A stretch of 64,000 nucleotides of DNA. It comes from Butyricicoccus sp. Marseille-Q5471. Lineage in GTDB: Bacteria; Bacillota; Clostridia; Oscillospirales; Butyricicoccaceae. Under the pieces are notes generated by a model that saw nothing but the letters and a program-made list of their open reading frames with translations, had not been told where the DNA came from and made no database searches. A program made the translations under genes and the position numbers. Of this stretch, positions 50,028-59,270 are shown piece after piece. The stretch is taken from assembly GCF_951230135.1 (NCBI RefSeq), contig NZ_CATNVC010000002.1, forward strand, positions 310,001 through 374,000, read 5' to 3'. Position 1 is the first letter of the stretch, and every line of letters starts with the position of its first letter.

Positions 50028-50621
50028 TTAGCTGGCCGACATGCCGCTCCACACGCCGCTCACACGTTCCCACACATCGCCGTCGGTCATAGCGTCTGTG
50101 TTCATGTGCATGCGCAGCATCATCCGTCCTGCATTCACATAATGCAGTTCCAAATCAGCGCCGCCCTCGTCTGCCATCAGGTTGGCAAAACGCACTTCGG
50201 GCAGCACCTTGTCGCAATAGCCGACAAAGCGAATCCCTGCTTTGTTCTGGTGTATTGCAATCTCAATGAGCTGATCGATAATTTCATCATGGCTCTCATC
50301 GTCAAAAAGAGCGACGAGCAACGAGCCGGATGCGCGGTTAATCATGCGGCAGTCCGACCACAGATGGCTCATTCGTTTCATAACGGTTTGCGCCAGACGG
50401 CCTTCGCCTTCTCCGTCGCCCAGAATCACACCGACTGACATTCCTTCCAGCAGGGCGATCATGGATTGCTTGATGATACGGATAGCCTGTTCCGTTTTTT
50501 CATTGGATGCGATGACATACTCTGCTGTATTCTCTGCATCCACAGTACGCCAAAGGCTCCAACCCTCGTCACTGTCGGCATGAATCGTAAGATCCGGTTT
50601 TGTCTTGAGCGCGGAACTCAT
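50028..50621 (-). CDS. Hypothetical protein, unknown function
   Basis: 197 residues, soluble, no signal. Contains EGWSLWRTVDAENTAEYVIA and ASGSLLVALFDDESHDEIID. Acidic overall. No domain recognised. The start has AAGGAAGTG upstream. It stands alone between terminators. Confidence 0.75.
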   Translation of the reverse strand: MSSALKTKPDLTIHADSDEGWSLWRTVDAENTAEYVIASNEKTEQAIRIIKQSMIALLEGMSVGVILGDGEGEGRLAQTVMKRMSHLWSDCRMINRASGSLLVALFDDESHDEIIDQLIEIAIHQNKAGIRFVGYCDKVLPEVRFANLMADEGGADLELHYVNAGRMMLRMHMNTDAMTDGDVWERVSGVWSGMSAS

Positions 50622-50967
50622 AATCTGGTACACTTCCTTTAAATATTCTTAGTAAACCCATTCCTATGTGATACCGATTTACGGTACCATTATCCCAATC
50701 TTTTGCGTTATTCTATCACGGCCAACCCCGGCACGCAAGCGCAAAATCGAATTTTTGTGAACAATGTCGATTGATTTTTTTAAATTTTCTTGAAAATGGA
50801 ATATCTATTGGTCGATATGCTCAGTTTGTTCGTTTGGATTTCTCTTTCATTGTTGATATATGAAATAGCTTCCCATTTCCCTTGTGCACATCGCTGTATT
50901 GTAATCGGTTTCACACTTTTCTTTCTCAGCAAGACGACGAAAAACCCGCCGAAGCGGGTTTTTCGTT
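50622..50967. other. Intergenic region, no gene seen
   Basis: About 345 bp, AT-rich. A + strand frame rich in hydrophobic residues starts near 50,796 (MEYLLVDMLSLFVWISL) but has no ribosome site and runs into the terminator. ACAATGTCGATTGATTT near 50,761 recalls other upstream motifs. Nothing convincing. Confidence 0.5.
50939..50963. terminator. Terminator after hemolysin III gene
   Basis: AAAACCCGC-CGAA-GCGGGTTTTT stem; for the minus strand the mirror A-run gives T. Confidence 0.85.
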
Positions 50968-51621
50968 TTATAACACGTAAAGAAACACCATCAGGTAGTG
51001 ACAAACACTGCCCGCAATGACGAACAGATGAAACAGCTCGTGGAAACCAACCAGCGGGCCGAGGTTCGGCTTTTTCAAAATGTAAATAATGCCTCCGATG
51101 GTATAAAAGATTCCCCCCGCCGTCAGCAGCGCAATCGCAGGCGCCGGCATGGACAGCACCACGCTGAAGTCAAACGCAATCGCCCATCCGAGCAGCAGAT
51201 ACAGGCTCGTTCCCAAAAAGCGGGGCGCATCAATCCACAGCAGCTTGATGGCAATACCGGCCAGTGCAATCAGCCAAATCACGCCGATAAAGGCATAGGA
51301 TCTCGGCGCGGGCATAAATCCCAGTACAATCGGTGTATAACTTCCCGCAATCAGCACATAAATCATGCTGTGGTCCAATTTTTTCAGCCGTTTTAGGATG
51401 ACGCCGCCTTTGCCTGAAAAATGGTACACGCTGCTCGCTGAATACAGTGCAATCAGCGACAGGCAAAATACCACTGCGGCCGCAGCCATCTGCCCGGATA
51501 CATCGCTGTCAAACAGCAGACGGGTCAGCATCAGCAACAGGCCGAAACCCGACAACACCGCGCCGACAAAATGCGAATAACTGGAAAAGGGTTCTCTGGC
51601 TTTTAAAAACGCATGCGGCAT
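50968..51621 (-). CDS. Hemolysin III family (PAQR-like) membrane protein
   Basis: 217 residues with seven predicted membrane helices. PAQR/HlyIII metal motifs: SYSHFVGAVLSG (His early), YSASSVYHFSGKG and GFHELFHLFVIAG (late His pair). Role in bacteria unclear; family members affect membrane lipid properties. The start at 51,621 is chosen by family N-terminus and an upstream GGAGGAGTCGCT. Confidence 0.88.
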   Translation of the reverse strand: MPHAFLKAREPFSSYSHFVGAVLSGFGLLLMLTRLLFDSDVSGQMAAAAVVFCLSLIALYSASSVYHFSGKGGVILKRLKKLDHSMIYVLIAGSYTPIVLGFMPAPRSYAFIGVIWLIALAGIAIKLLWIDAPRFLGTSLYLLLGWAIAFDFSVVLSMPAPAIALLTAGGIFYTIGGIIYILKKPNLGPLVGFHELFHLFVIAGSVCHYLMVFLYVL

Positions 51622-51737
51622 AGCGACTCCTCCTCGGACTTTCAATATGGTTTTCAAAACTACTTTGTATCTACTATAATACTACATTCCTCTAAAAATG
51701 CAATACCTCAAATGTAAATTTATTGTTGCCTTGCCGA

Positions 51738-51767
51738 TAAAAAAATACACCTGCCAAAAAGCAGGTG
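51738..51767 (-). terminator. Terminator after deacetylase gene
   Basis: CACCTGC and GCAGGTG arms (51,748 and 51,761) with a T-run on the minus strand. Confidence 0.85.
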
Positions 51768-51790
51768 CATCAAAATGATTTTTCTCTCAA

Positions 51791-53023
51791 TTATGCTGTA
51801 ATTTCTACCGTCTGCGTGCTTTCATTCCAGTCCACACGAAAGCCGCACAAATCGCCCAGACTTCGCAGCTTATAGAAGGTATTGCCGCCGATATTGAACG
51901 CGGCAACCATATGCGTTTCCCCATCTGCCACGGTTGGCTCGACGATTGACTGCACATTCTTGGTATCTCCCGGAATGGCCGCGTACTCGGTTCCGAGCGG
52001 CGTGTAGGCCTTAAACGAAGTCAGCTCCACGCGGTTTTGTTCCTGATTCCACTGCACATCAAACCCTCCGGCCGCACCGGTCAGCAGCTTTGCCACATCA
52101 CGCACACGAACGTAGTTACTGCCGCCGATGTTATAAGCCGGCAGCTTTTCTACCGCGCCGTTGACACTGACTGCCGCAAGCGAAGGAACCGCATTTTCGC
52201 GCTGCCGCAGCAGCGACGAAAGTGGCTGCTTCATTTCAATTCGATATCGCGGCAGACGGTTCAGCCCATTTGCAATATTGGCTACGCCCGGGTTAGTCAG
52301 CGTGCTCACGCGCACACCGTTCTGCGACAGCAGCGGCGGCATCCAACTGTCATATGCGCCAAACGGATAGGAAAAATAATTGACCGTATCCACTCCGATA
52401 TACTGCCGAATCAGCGAAAGGCCAATGGTCAAATCGCTGCCCACACGGGCATTGTACGCGCTCCGGCTCTCGCCGTTCAGGCGCTGCACGCCGTCAATCC
52501 CGTTGGGTGAGGTATTGCCGGTGTACTGCGGATTGTGCAGGTTGTAGGTATGCAGACCGACCTCCACCACGCCGCTCTCGGACATTTCGCGCAGTTCTGT
52601 CCATGTCAGGATATGACGGTCAGCGGTGGTATAATTTTCGTTCTGGATATTAATCGCAACGACCGCAATCGCGGCCTTCAGATTATTTTGCTGCAGCACC
52701 GGATACGCCATGGTGTAGTTGGAACGATATCCATCGTCAAACGTAATCATTACCGGTTTTTCTGGCATTGCCGCCTGCCCCTGCTGGATGGCGATCAGAT
52801 CGGCAGGCAGCACGGCCGTATAGCCAAACTGCTGTAAAAATTCCATATCCAGTCGAAAGCGTTCATCCGTGACCGTCATGCTGTTGGTCTTAGACGGATC
52901 GGTCGTAATATCGTGATACATTAAAATCGGCAGCTGCGTACCCGCGGCCTGTGCCGACAGTCCCACAGCCATCATCGCGCCGCAGAGTGCCGTGCACACC
53001 AATTTGCGTAACTTTGCTTTCAT
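51791..53023 (-). CDS. Secreted polysaccharide deacetylase with copper amine oxidase-like C-domain
   Basis: 410 residues. A signal peptide (KLVCTALCGAMMAVGLSAQA) is followed by a NodB domain: ILMYHDITTD, MITFDDGYRSNYTMA and VVEVGLHTYNLHNP, with metal and catalytic residues. The C-terminal ~110 residues hold two copper amine oxidase N-like segments (YNIGGSNYVRVRDVAKLL and FNIGGNTFYKLRSLGDLC). It probably trims acetyl groups from peptidoglycan or a surface glycan. Confidence 0.92.
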   Translation of the reverse strand: MKAKLRKLVCTALCGAMMAVGLSAQAAGTQLPILMYHDITTDPSKTNSMTVTDERFRLDMEFLQQFGYTAVLPADLIAIQQGQAAMPEKPVMITFDDGYRSNYTMAYPVLQQNNLKAAIAVVAINIQNENYTTADRHILTWTELREMSESGVVEVGLHTYNLHNPQYTGNTSPNGIDGVQRLNGESRSAYNARVGSDLTIGLSLIRQYIGVDTVNYFSYPFGAYDSWMPPLLSQNGVRVSTLTNPGVANIANGLNRLPRYRIEMKQPLSSLLRQRENAVPSLAAVSVNGAVEKLPAYNIGGSNYVRVRDVAKLLTGAAGGFDVQWNQEQNRVELTSFKAYTPLGTEYAAIPGDTKNVQSIVEPTVADGETHMVAAFNIGGNTFYKLRSLGDLCGFRVDWNESTQTVEITA

Positions 53024-53146
53024 GACTCTCCCTCTTTTACTGCAGTTGCTCATTGCTTATCAGTATAACACGCTTTGTTTGTGCTGTCCACCCGCTTGCG
53101 TGCCATCCGCTTATGGTTTATAATGTTTGGGAAACGAGGTGAATGC

Positions 53147-53668
53147 ATGCCAACGCTCCATACCCTCCTCGAGGAGGTTTTTTCCGATGCGGACATCCAT
53201 CCCAACGATGTGCCCCGGCTTGAACTGTATATGGATCAGGTTCTTGCGCTGTTCGACGAAGCGCTGACCGATAACAAGCGCACACCCGAGGATAAGCTGC
53301 TGACCAAGACCATGGTGCACAACTATTCCAAGGAAGGTCTGCTCATGCCGGTCAAGGGCAAAAAATATACGCGGCAGCATATCATGCAGCTGCTGTGTGT
53401 CTACCATCTCAAGCAAACGCTGGCGCTGAGCGACGTAAAGGCGCTGACCGGCCGCAGCGATGTGGATTTTGAAGCCTGCTATGCCCGGCTGCTGCGCGCC
53501 AAGGAACAAATGCGCGACCTGATTCCGCCGCTGCTGCTTGAGCATCTGCCCGGCGATTCGCCCGACTCGGATGAGCGGCTCGCGCTCTGTCTCATCCTGT
53601 CCGAAATTTCCACCTACATGCGCCGTCTGTGTGAACAGCTGATTGACGGCACCGACGACGCTAACTAA
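53147..53668 (+). CDS. DUF1836 protein
   Basis: 173 residues: DKLLTKTMVHNYSKEGLLMP then YTRQHIMQLLCVYHLKQTLA and a helical end. This is DUF1836, common in Firmicutes; the TKTMVNNYxKxGLL pattern recalls MerR-like winged helices, so DNA binding is plausible. Function unproven. Start 53,147 with GAGGTG upstream. The YbaK-like gene follows 25 bp later. Confidence 0.88.
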   Translation: MPTLHTLLEEVFSDADIHPNDVPRLELYMDQVLALFDEALTDNKRTPEDKLLTKTMVHNYSKEGLLMPVKGKKYTRQHIMQLLCVYHLKQTLALSDVKALTGRSDVDFEACYARLLRAKEQMRDLIPPLLLEHLPGDSPDSDERLALCLILSEISTYMRRLCEQLIDGTDDAN

Positions 53669-53693
53669 ATGTTAACCACCGGAGGCAAACAAT

Positions 53694-54164
53694 ATGTCCA
53701 TAGAAAAAGCCAAAAAGCACCTGTCCCAGTTTGGTGCGGCTGAACGCGTGCTGGAATTTTCTGCATCGTCAGCAACCGTTGAACTAGCCGCGAAAGCGGT
53801 CGGCTGCGAGCCTGCGCGTATCGCCAAAACCCTGTCTTTTCAGACCGATGACGGTGTAATTCTGATTGTCGCCGCGGGCGACGCAAAGGTTGATAACGCC
53901 AAATTCAAAGCGCAATTCGGCTGCAAGGCCAAAATGCTGCCGCTCGGTCAAGTGGAAGAGGCAATCGGGCACGCGGTAGGCGGTGTCTGCCCATTCGGCG
54001 TAAATGAGGACGTTGCAGTCTTTCTCGATGAATCACTTCGCAGATTTGAGACCGTTTTTCCCGCCGCCGGCTCCGCACATTCTGCGATTGAGCTGACCAT
54101 ATCAGAGCTGGAACGTTTTTCCGGCTTCACCTGCTGGGTGGATGCCTGTAAGGGTTGGCAATGA
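53694..54164 (+). CDS. YbaK/EbsC-family aminoacyl-tRNA deacylase
   Basis: 156 residues of the YbaK/ProX trans-editing fold. SATVELAAKAVGCEPARIAK, then VILIVAAGDAKVDNAKFKAQ, the GHAVGGVCPFGV motif and VFPAAGSAHSAIELT. Probably removes Cys or another wrong amino acid from tRNA-Pro or similar. It overlaps the hydrolase gene by 4 bp (ATGA). Confidence 0.9.
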   Translation: MSIEKAKKHLSQFGAAERVLEFSASSATVELAAKAVGCEPARIAKTLSFQTDDGVILIVAAGDAKVDNAKFKAQFGCKAKMLPLGQVEEAIGHAVGGVCPFGVNEDVAVFLDESLRRFETVFPAAGSAHSAIELTISELERFSGFTCWVDACKGWQ

Positions 54165-54883
54165 TGCGGCTGTCACTTGCGCAGTTCGGCGCAACTGCCG
54201 ATAAGGCGCAAAATCTGGATATCATTCAAAAGTTTTCAGAATCAGCCGTTCAAGCAGGTGCATCGATACTGCTACTGCCGGAATACAGCATGTTTTATAC
54301 CGTTTCGGACAAGCCTGCCGCATTTTCCGCGGCGGCCGAGTCCCTTGATGGGTCGTTCTGCACCGCGCTATCTGCCATTGCCCGCGCACACGGACTTTGG
54401 ATTTGTGCAGGCATGTTTGAGCGCAGCAGCGACACGCGGCCGTTCAACACCGTCGTTGTGCTGAACGATGAGGGCGAGCTTGCCGGATTTCACCGCAAGG
54501 TCAAGCTGTTTGACGCATTCGGCTGCCGCGAGTCCGAGGAATGCCGTCCGGGCAACCGGCCGTTTCAGCCGATTGATACCCCCGTGGGACGGTTGGGTCT
54601 GATTACCTGCTTTGAACTGCGCTTCCCTGCCCTTGCCGCCGAGCAACGCGCGTTGGGCGCAGAGACCCTCTTCGTGCCTGCCGGTTGGATGTGCGGTGCA
54701 AACAAGGTGCTGCACTGGCGCACGCTGCTTGCCGCCCGCGCAATCGAAAATCAAATGACCGTGCTCGGCGTTTCCCAATCGGCGGAAGGTGTTTTTATCG
54801 GCCACTCTGCCGCCTTCGCGCCTGACGGCACAACGCTCGGCGCACTCGAAACCCAAACCGAACTGCTCACCATCACGCTTTGA
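54161..54883 (+). CDS. Carbon-nitrogen hydrolase (nitrilase superfamily)
   Basis: 240 residues. The catalytic triad is visible: E41 in LLLPEYS, K113 in GFHRKVKLF and C150 in LITCFELRFP. Such amidases work on small omega-amides or carbamoyl compounds; the exact substrate is open. The ATGATG start overlaps the YbaK-like stop, giving translational coupling. Confidence 0.9.
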   Translation: MMRLSLAQFGATADKAQNLDIIQKFSESAVQAGASILLLPEYSMFYTVSDKPAAFSAAAESLDGSFCTALSAIARAHGLWICAGMFERSSDTRPFNTVVVLNDEGELAGFHRKVKLFDAFGCRESEECRPGNRPFQPIDTPVGRLGLITCFELRFPALAAEQRALGAETLFVPAGWMCGANKVLHWRTLLAARAIENQMTVLGVSQSAEGVFIGHSAAFAPDGTTLGALETQTELLTITL

Positions 54884-54903
54884 CATTGAAGGAGTATCAC
54901 ACG

Positions 54904-55542
54904 ATGCATTTTGATCCTACGCTATACCTCATTACCGACAGCAGCTACCACACCATCGACACGCTGCTGCACGCGGTAGACGAAGCTTGTGCCGGCGGTG
55001 CAACCTTGGTTCAGCTGCGCGAAAAGGACGGCGGCGGGCGCGCGTATCTCGACCTGGCGCTGCGCGTCAAGGAGGTCACCGACCGCCACGGCATTCCGCT
55101 CATCATTGACGACCGCATCGACGTTGCACTCGCGTGCGACGCCGCCGGCGTGCATGTCGGCGCAACCGATTTACCGGTTTCGGTCGCCCGTGCGCTGCTC
55201 GGCCCGAATAAAATTGTCGGCGCAACCACCAAAACGCTCGAAGCCGCACAGCAAGCCTATACACAAGGCGCCGATTATCTTGGAACAGGCGCGATTTACC
55301 CGACAACCACGCATGTGACCACCAAAATCACCTCAGTATCGACGCTTGACGAAATCTGCAATTCCGTGCCTATCCCGGTCGTTGCAATTGGCGGACTGAA
55401 CGCCGAAAACATGGATGTGCTGGCCGACAGCCCCATTGCAGGCATCGCCGTCGTGTCCGCGATTATGAAGGCAGACGACCCGCGCGCCGCCGCTGCCGCA
55501 CTGCGAAATCGTGTGCTGCATATGTTCGAAGGCCGCGCGTAA
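54904..55542 (+). CDS. thiE: Thiamine-phosphate synthase
   Basis: Joins HMP-PP and thiazole phosphate to thiamine phosphate. 212 residues, TIM barrel: LYLITDSS, GGATLVQLREKDGGGRAYLD, LIIDDRIDVALACDAAGVHV, GADYLGTGAIYPTTTH and VAIGGLNAENMDVLADSPIA, all family motifs. No thiM or thiD is adjacent. The ATG at 54,904 follows AAGGAG. A terminator follows the gene. Confidence 0.95.
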   Translation: MHFDPTLYLITDSSYHTIDTLLHAVDEACAGGATLVQLREKDGGGRAYLDLALRVKEVTDRHGIPLIIDDRIDVALACDAAGVHVGATDLPVSVARALLGPNKIVGATTKTLEAAQQAYTQGADYLGTGAIYPTTTHVTTKITSVSTLDEICNSVPIPVVAIGGLNAENMDVLADSPIAGIAVVSAIMKADDPRAAAAALRNRVLHMFEGRA

Positions 55543-55569
55543 CCGAATCGGTCCAATCCGTTACATAGC

Positions 55570-55602
55570 AAAAGGGCGTATCGTCAGCGATACGCCCTTT
55601 TT
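55570..55602. terminator. Terminator between thiE and anti-sigma gene
   Basis: AAAGGGCGTATCG pairs with CGATACGCCCTTT around TCAG, followed by TT. Serves both convergent genes. Confidence 0.9.
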
Positions 55603-55610
55603 GTTATGGT

Positions 55611-56642
55611 TTATGAAAGCGGAATCTCGATCCCACCTATCGTCAGGCTCGCGACCTCGTTCAGCGGAATAATCTCATCGAATAGCCCGCCCTTCTGGCA
55701 GTAAGTTTTTCCGTTTTTGGGCTCCATGCCACCGCCCAAATTGGAAAGATCAAGCATTGAACCATCCGTTTTGGTCAAAACAATCTTCACATCCTCAAAA
55801 TACCGCTTGCTCTGCGCACTGTTGTAGGCACTTTCTCGTCCGGAGGGCGCGTCCTCCCACTCCACCGCGCTGTCAACTGTGTAATTCACCTGTATGCCGA
55901 TCGGGGAAAGCGTAACTTCATCCACCGTCGCGCGCATATCATTCAGATCAAGTATCTGACCGGCAGGCAGGCCGACCGACGTATCCTCAAAATCGAAGTC
56001 AAATCGGAAGTTCCATTTGCCCTCGGCCAGCAAGTAGCTTTGCTCTCCGCTGTCAAAATACAAATTTTCAAAACTGGCTTTTGCCGTTCCCGCCTTCAGC
56101 GCCTTATCAGCGGTACGCATCTCAACAAACTGGATTTCATTGTCGCTTGGATTCTCGTCAATGAAGAAGGAGGAGCCGTGCATACCGCCCTGATAGCGGA
56201 TGTCTGTATCCTGCTTTTCAAACCGTACCGGGAGATAGCCGTATTCATTGCCCTGAAGGTCAAACGTTGTGCCATCATCTTTCGTGATCGTATACGTGAT
56301 CGCGTAGCTGTATTTATCCCCGATAATCGCGTCCGCTGTGACGGTCACACCGTTATCGGTTGCACTTGCGCCGACCGGACGGCCGATTTTATCGACAATC
56401 TCGGTGTGTGCCGTACCGAATACCCCTGCGAACGACTCGCTTGCCAGCTTGTTATAAACGACCGCCGCGCCCGCCCCGATTGACAGCACCAACGCTGCGG
56501 CCACGCCAACCGCCGCCAACCGCGGTAGCGGCCGGCGCACGCGGCCTTTGTGCTGCGCAGCCATCAGGCAGTCTGTCATTTCACGTTTCTGCTCGTCGGT
56601 AAAACGCAGCTCGCTCATTTTATCGTTATATTCCCTGTTCAT
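55611..56642 (-). CDS. DUF4179-type anti-sigma/membrane protein
   Basis: 343 residues. A short cytoplasmic part (SELRFTDEQKREMTDCLMAA), one membrane helix (LAAVGVAAALVLSIGAGAAV) and a large extracellular domain with DUF4179-like strands. It is the likely anti-sigma factor for the sigma gene it overlaps by 17 bp. No signal is known. Confidence 0.82.
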   Translation of the reverse strand: MNREYNDKMSELRFTDEQKREMTDCLMAAQHKGRVRRPLPRLAAVGVAAALVLSIGAGAAVVYNKLASESFAGVFGTAHTEIVDKIGRPVGASATDNGVTVTADAIIGDKYSYAITYTITKDDGTTFDLQGNEYGYLPVRFEKQDTDIRYQGGMHGSSFFIDENPSDNEIQFVEMRTADKALKAGTAKASFENLYFDSGEQSYLLAEGKWNFRFDFDFEDTSVGLPAGQILDLNDMRATVDEVTLSPIGIQVNYTVDSAVEWEDAPSGRESAYNSAQSKRYFEDVKIVLTKTDGSMLDLSNLGGGMEPKNGKTYCQKGGLFDEIIPLNEVASLTIGGIEIPLS

Positions 56643-57120
56643 ACAGTTCGCCTCCCAGCGCTTTGCGCAGCTTGTCTCTGCCGCGCGCCAAATGTGTGGT
56701 AACCGCCGCCTCCGACCGTCCGAGCATACCGGCAATCTCGCGGATGGCATAGCCTTCATAATAATGCAGATAAACCGCTTCCCGGTATTTCTGCGGCAGC
56801 ACCATGACTGCGTCCAGCACCGCGCTGTCGCCCCGCTCCGGCGCAGACACCTCGGCAACCGCCTCCAACCCAACCGTGCGCGAACGGAACACGTTGCGCA
56901 GCAAATCCTTGCAGGCGTTCGCCGTTGTGCGAATCACCCACGCCTTCTCGTGCGCCGCGCTGTCAAACGATGTTTCGCCAGTCAGCAGCTTGAGGAACAC
57001 GGTCTGGCAGATGTCCTGCGCGTCATGCGTGTTTTTCAGATAGGTATAGCTCAGGCGCAAAATAAGGTCGGAATAGGTGCTTACCAACCGCTCGGCCTCT
57101 GCCCTGTCAAATTGTTTCAT
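56626..57120 (-). CDS. ECF-type RNA polymerase sigma factor
   Basis: 164 residues. Sigma region 2: LVSTYSDLILRLSYTYLKNT and DAQDICQTVFLKLLTG. Region 4: VMVLPQKYREAVYLHYYEGY and AIREIAGMLGRSEAAVTTHL (helix-turn-helix). It is paired with the membrane anti-sigma gene; its regulon is unknown. Confidence 0.93.
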   Translation of the reverse strand: MKQFDRAEAERLVSTYSDLILRLSYTYLKNTHDAQDICQTVFLKLLTGETSFDSAAHEKAWVIRTTANACKDLLRNVFRSRTVGLEAVAEVSAPERGDSAVLDAVMVLPQKYREAVYLHYYEGYAIREIAGMLGRSEAAVTTHLARGRDKLRKALGGELYEQGI

Positions 57121-57223
57121 TGGTTCATCTCCTTTGGAGCAACGTCGCTTCACCTACAATACGATTACGCACGCAAAATCCTTGCACCGGAATTTAAAAA
57201 AGTTTCGCCCCCTGTCCTCACGC

Positions 57224-57279
57224 TTGACAAGGCGCTTTGGGAGGGGTATGCTGAATCCATAAACTAATGTCGTTAGTTT
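57224..57279 (+). promoter_or_regulatory. TetR-MATE promoter and operator
   Basis: TTGACA (57,224), 17 bp, TATGCT (57,247-57,252). The operator AAACTAA (57,261) - TGTCG - TTAGTTT (57,273-57,279) is a perfect 7-bp inverted repeat just before the ribosome site GGAGGG, as expected for TetR autoregulation. Confidence 0.82.
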
Positions 57280-57291
57280 GGAGGGATAGAT

Positions 57292-57876
57292 ATGGCCAAG
57301 AAGGGACTCAGCAGAGAGTCTATTGTCGATACAGCGGCGCGGCTGGCCGAGCTGCACGGTTTGGAAAGCGTCACGCTGCGCGAACTGGCAGATGCGCTCG
57401 GCGTTAAGACCGCTTCGCTTTACAATCATCTGCAGGGACTTCCCGAGCTGAACGCTCGACTCGCGGAGCGCGCACTCGACCGGCTGATTGCGGCACTGAT
57501 GGAGACCATGCGCGGCAAAGAGGGGGCAGATGCCCTCCGAGCGCTTGCTTTCGCCTACCGTGCCTTTGCCCACGAGCACCCCGAACTGTACAAAGCGATG
57601 CTGTGGCTGCCGCAGTTTGAGGAAACCCGGCTGATTGCGCTGAAAAATCAGTTTATGATGCTGTTTCGCGAGGTTTTGACGCCCTACAACTTATCGTACG
57701 ACGAGCAGACGCACTTGTCACGCATGATTCGCAGTGCGCTGCACGGTTATGTCTCACTCGAAGCGGCAGGCTTTTTCCGAAAACCGATGTCTGCTGCGTC
57801 CGATGACAGCTTCGCCTGCATGATCGACCGTCTGTGCGAGGAAATTCAACGATTCGAGGTGACCCCCTATGGATAG
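57292..57876 (+). CDS. TetR-family repressor
   Basis: 194 residues. N-terminal helix-turn-helix ESIVDTAARLAELHGLESVT and LRELADALGVKTASLYNHLQ. The C-terminal helical ligand domain has the WHG-like pattern (MLWLPQFEETRLIALKNQFM). It likely represses itself and the MATE gene with which it overlaps by 8 bp. Inducer unknown. Confidence 0.93.
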   Translation: MAKKGLSRESIVDTAARLAELHGLESVTLRELADALGVKTASLYNHLQGLPELNARLAERALDRLIAALMETMRGKEGADALRALAFAYRAFAHEHPELYKAMLWLPQFEETRLIALKNQFMMLFREVLTPYNLSYDEQTHLSRMIRSALHGYVSLEAAGFFRKPMSAASDDSFACMIDRLCEEIQRFEVTPYG

Positions 57877-59230
57877 CGATGCGCAGCGCCAAAAATTCAT
57901 TCAAATGACCGAAGCACCGGTCGAGCCACTGATTTGCAAAATGGCGGTGCCTACCATCATCAGCATGCTGATTACCTCAATTTACAACATGGCGGACACC
58001 TTCTTCGTCGGCAAGCTTGGTACAAGCGCAACCGGTGCGGTCGGCGTGATTTTCCCGCTGATGGCCTTCATTCAGGCAATCGGGTTCTTTTTCGGTCAGG
58101 GGTCGGGCAACTATATTTCCCGTCAGCTCGGCGCACAGCACCGTGAAGAAGCCGAACGCATGGCGGCGACCGGGTTTTTCTCAGCGCTCGGCGCGGGACT
58201 GCTCATTCTTCTGGTTGGGCTGCTTTTTCAAAACCCGTTGTGCCGCCTGCTTGGTGCGACGGAGACCATTTTTCCCTTCGCCCTTGACTACATGCGCATT
58301 ATTCTAATCGGCGCACCATATATGACGGCCGCACTTGTGCTCAACAACCAGCTTCGACTGCAAGGCAACGCGACCTATGCGATGGTCGGCCTTGTCTCGG
58401 GCGGCCTGCTGAACATTGTGCTCGACCCGCTGTTTATCTTCGGGTTCAAGCTGGGCATTTCGGGTGCGGCAATCGCAACCATCCTCAGCCAGCTTGTCAG
58501 CTTTTTTCTGCTGCTGCTCGGCGTCAGACGCTCGGGCGGCATCCAAATTCGGGCGCGCCTGTTCTCACCCAGCGTCAAGCGGTATTTGGCGCTTTCGAGC
58601 GGCGGCGTACCGAGCCTCTGCCGGCAGGGCCTGGCCTCAATTGCCGTCACCTGCCTGAACACGGCGGCACGCCCCTTCGGCGACGCGGCCATCGCCGCGA
58701 TGAGCATCGTCACCCGCGTGACGCAGTTTGCGTCCTCTGCGCTCATCGGCTTCGGACAGGGCTTTCAGCCCGTGTGCGGCTTCAACTACGGTGCAAAGCG
58801 GTATGAGCGTGTTGTACGCGGCTTTTGGTTCTGCGTCAAAGTGTCGACCGGCGTGCTGCTCCTGCTCAGCGTGCTCGGGTGGATTTTTGCACCCCATCTT
58901 ATCACTCTGTTCCGCGCGGAGGATGCGGCGGTAATCGAAATCGGCACGCGGACGCTGCGCCTGCAATGCCTATCCTTCCCGCTGCTCGGGTGGGTCATTC
59001 TGTGCAACATGCTGCTGCAGAACATTGCAATGACCGTTCGCGCCAGCGTGGTTGCGGCGGCGCGGCAGGGGTTGTTTTTTATTCCGCTTGCACTTATCCT
59101 GCCCCAAATATGCGGTTTGTTCGGCGTGCAGCTCTGTCAGCCCATCTCCGATATGCTTGCCTTTGCACTCTCGCTCGTACTGACCCTGCCGGTTCTCACC
59201 AAGCTTTCCCGATTACCCTCCGAAAGCTAA
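57869..59230 (+). CDS. MATE-family multidrug efflux pump
   Basis: 453 residues, twelve membrane helices. Typical patterns: MAVPTIISMLITSIYNMADT, VIFPLMAFIQAIGFFFGQGS, then NNQLRLQGNATYAMVGLVSG and SSALIGFGQGFQPVCGFNYG. It is probably driven by sodium or proton flow and exports cationic drugs. Regulated by the overlapping TetR gene. Confidence 0.94.
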   Translation: MDSDAQRQKFIQMTEAPVEPLICKMAVPTIISMLITSIYNMADTFFVGKLGTSATGAVGVIFPLMAFIQAIGFFFGQGSGNYISRQLGAQHREEAERMAATGFFSALGAGLLILLVGLLFQNPLCRLLGATETIFPFALDYMRIILIGAPYMTAALVLNNQLRLQGNATYAMVGLVSGGLLNIVLDPLFIFGFKLGISGAAIATILSQLVSFFLLLLGVRRSGGIQIRARLFSPSVKRYLALSSGGVPSLCRQGLASIAVTCLNTAARPFGDAAIAAMSIVTRVTQFASSALIGFGQGFQPVCGFNYGAKRYERVVRGFWFCVKVSTGVLLLLSVLGWIFAPHLITLFRAEDAAVIEIGTRTLRLQCLSFPLLGWVILCNMLLQNIAMTVRASVVAAARQGLFFIPLALILPQICGLFGVQLCQPISDMLAFALSLVLTLPVLTKLSRLPSES

Positions 59231-59264
59231 AAAAAGCGCCGTGTCTGAGACACGGCGCTTTTTA
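59231..59264. terminator. Bidirectional terminator between MATE and pnp
   Basis: AAAAAGCGCCGTGTC-TGA-GACACGGCGCTTTTT, perfect 15-bp stem. Confidence 0.93.
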
Positions 59265-59270
59265 ATAAAC

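Noticed and set aside
50790-51020. Hydrophobic + strand frame before the hemolysin III gene
   Set aside because: It lacks a ribosome site and reads into a terminator and the opposite gene.
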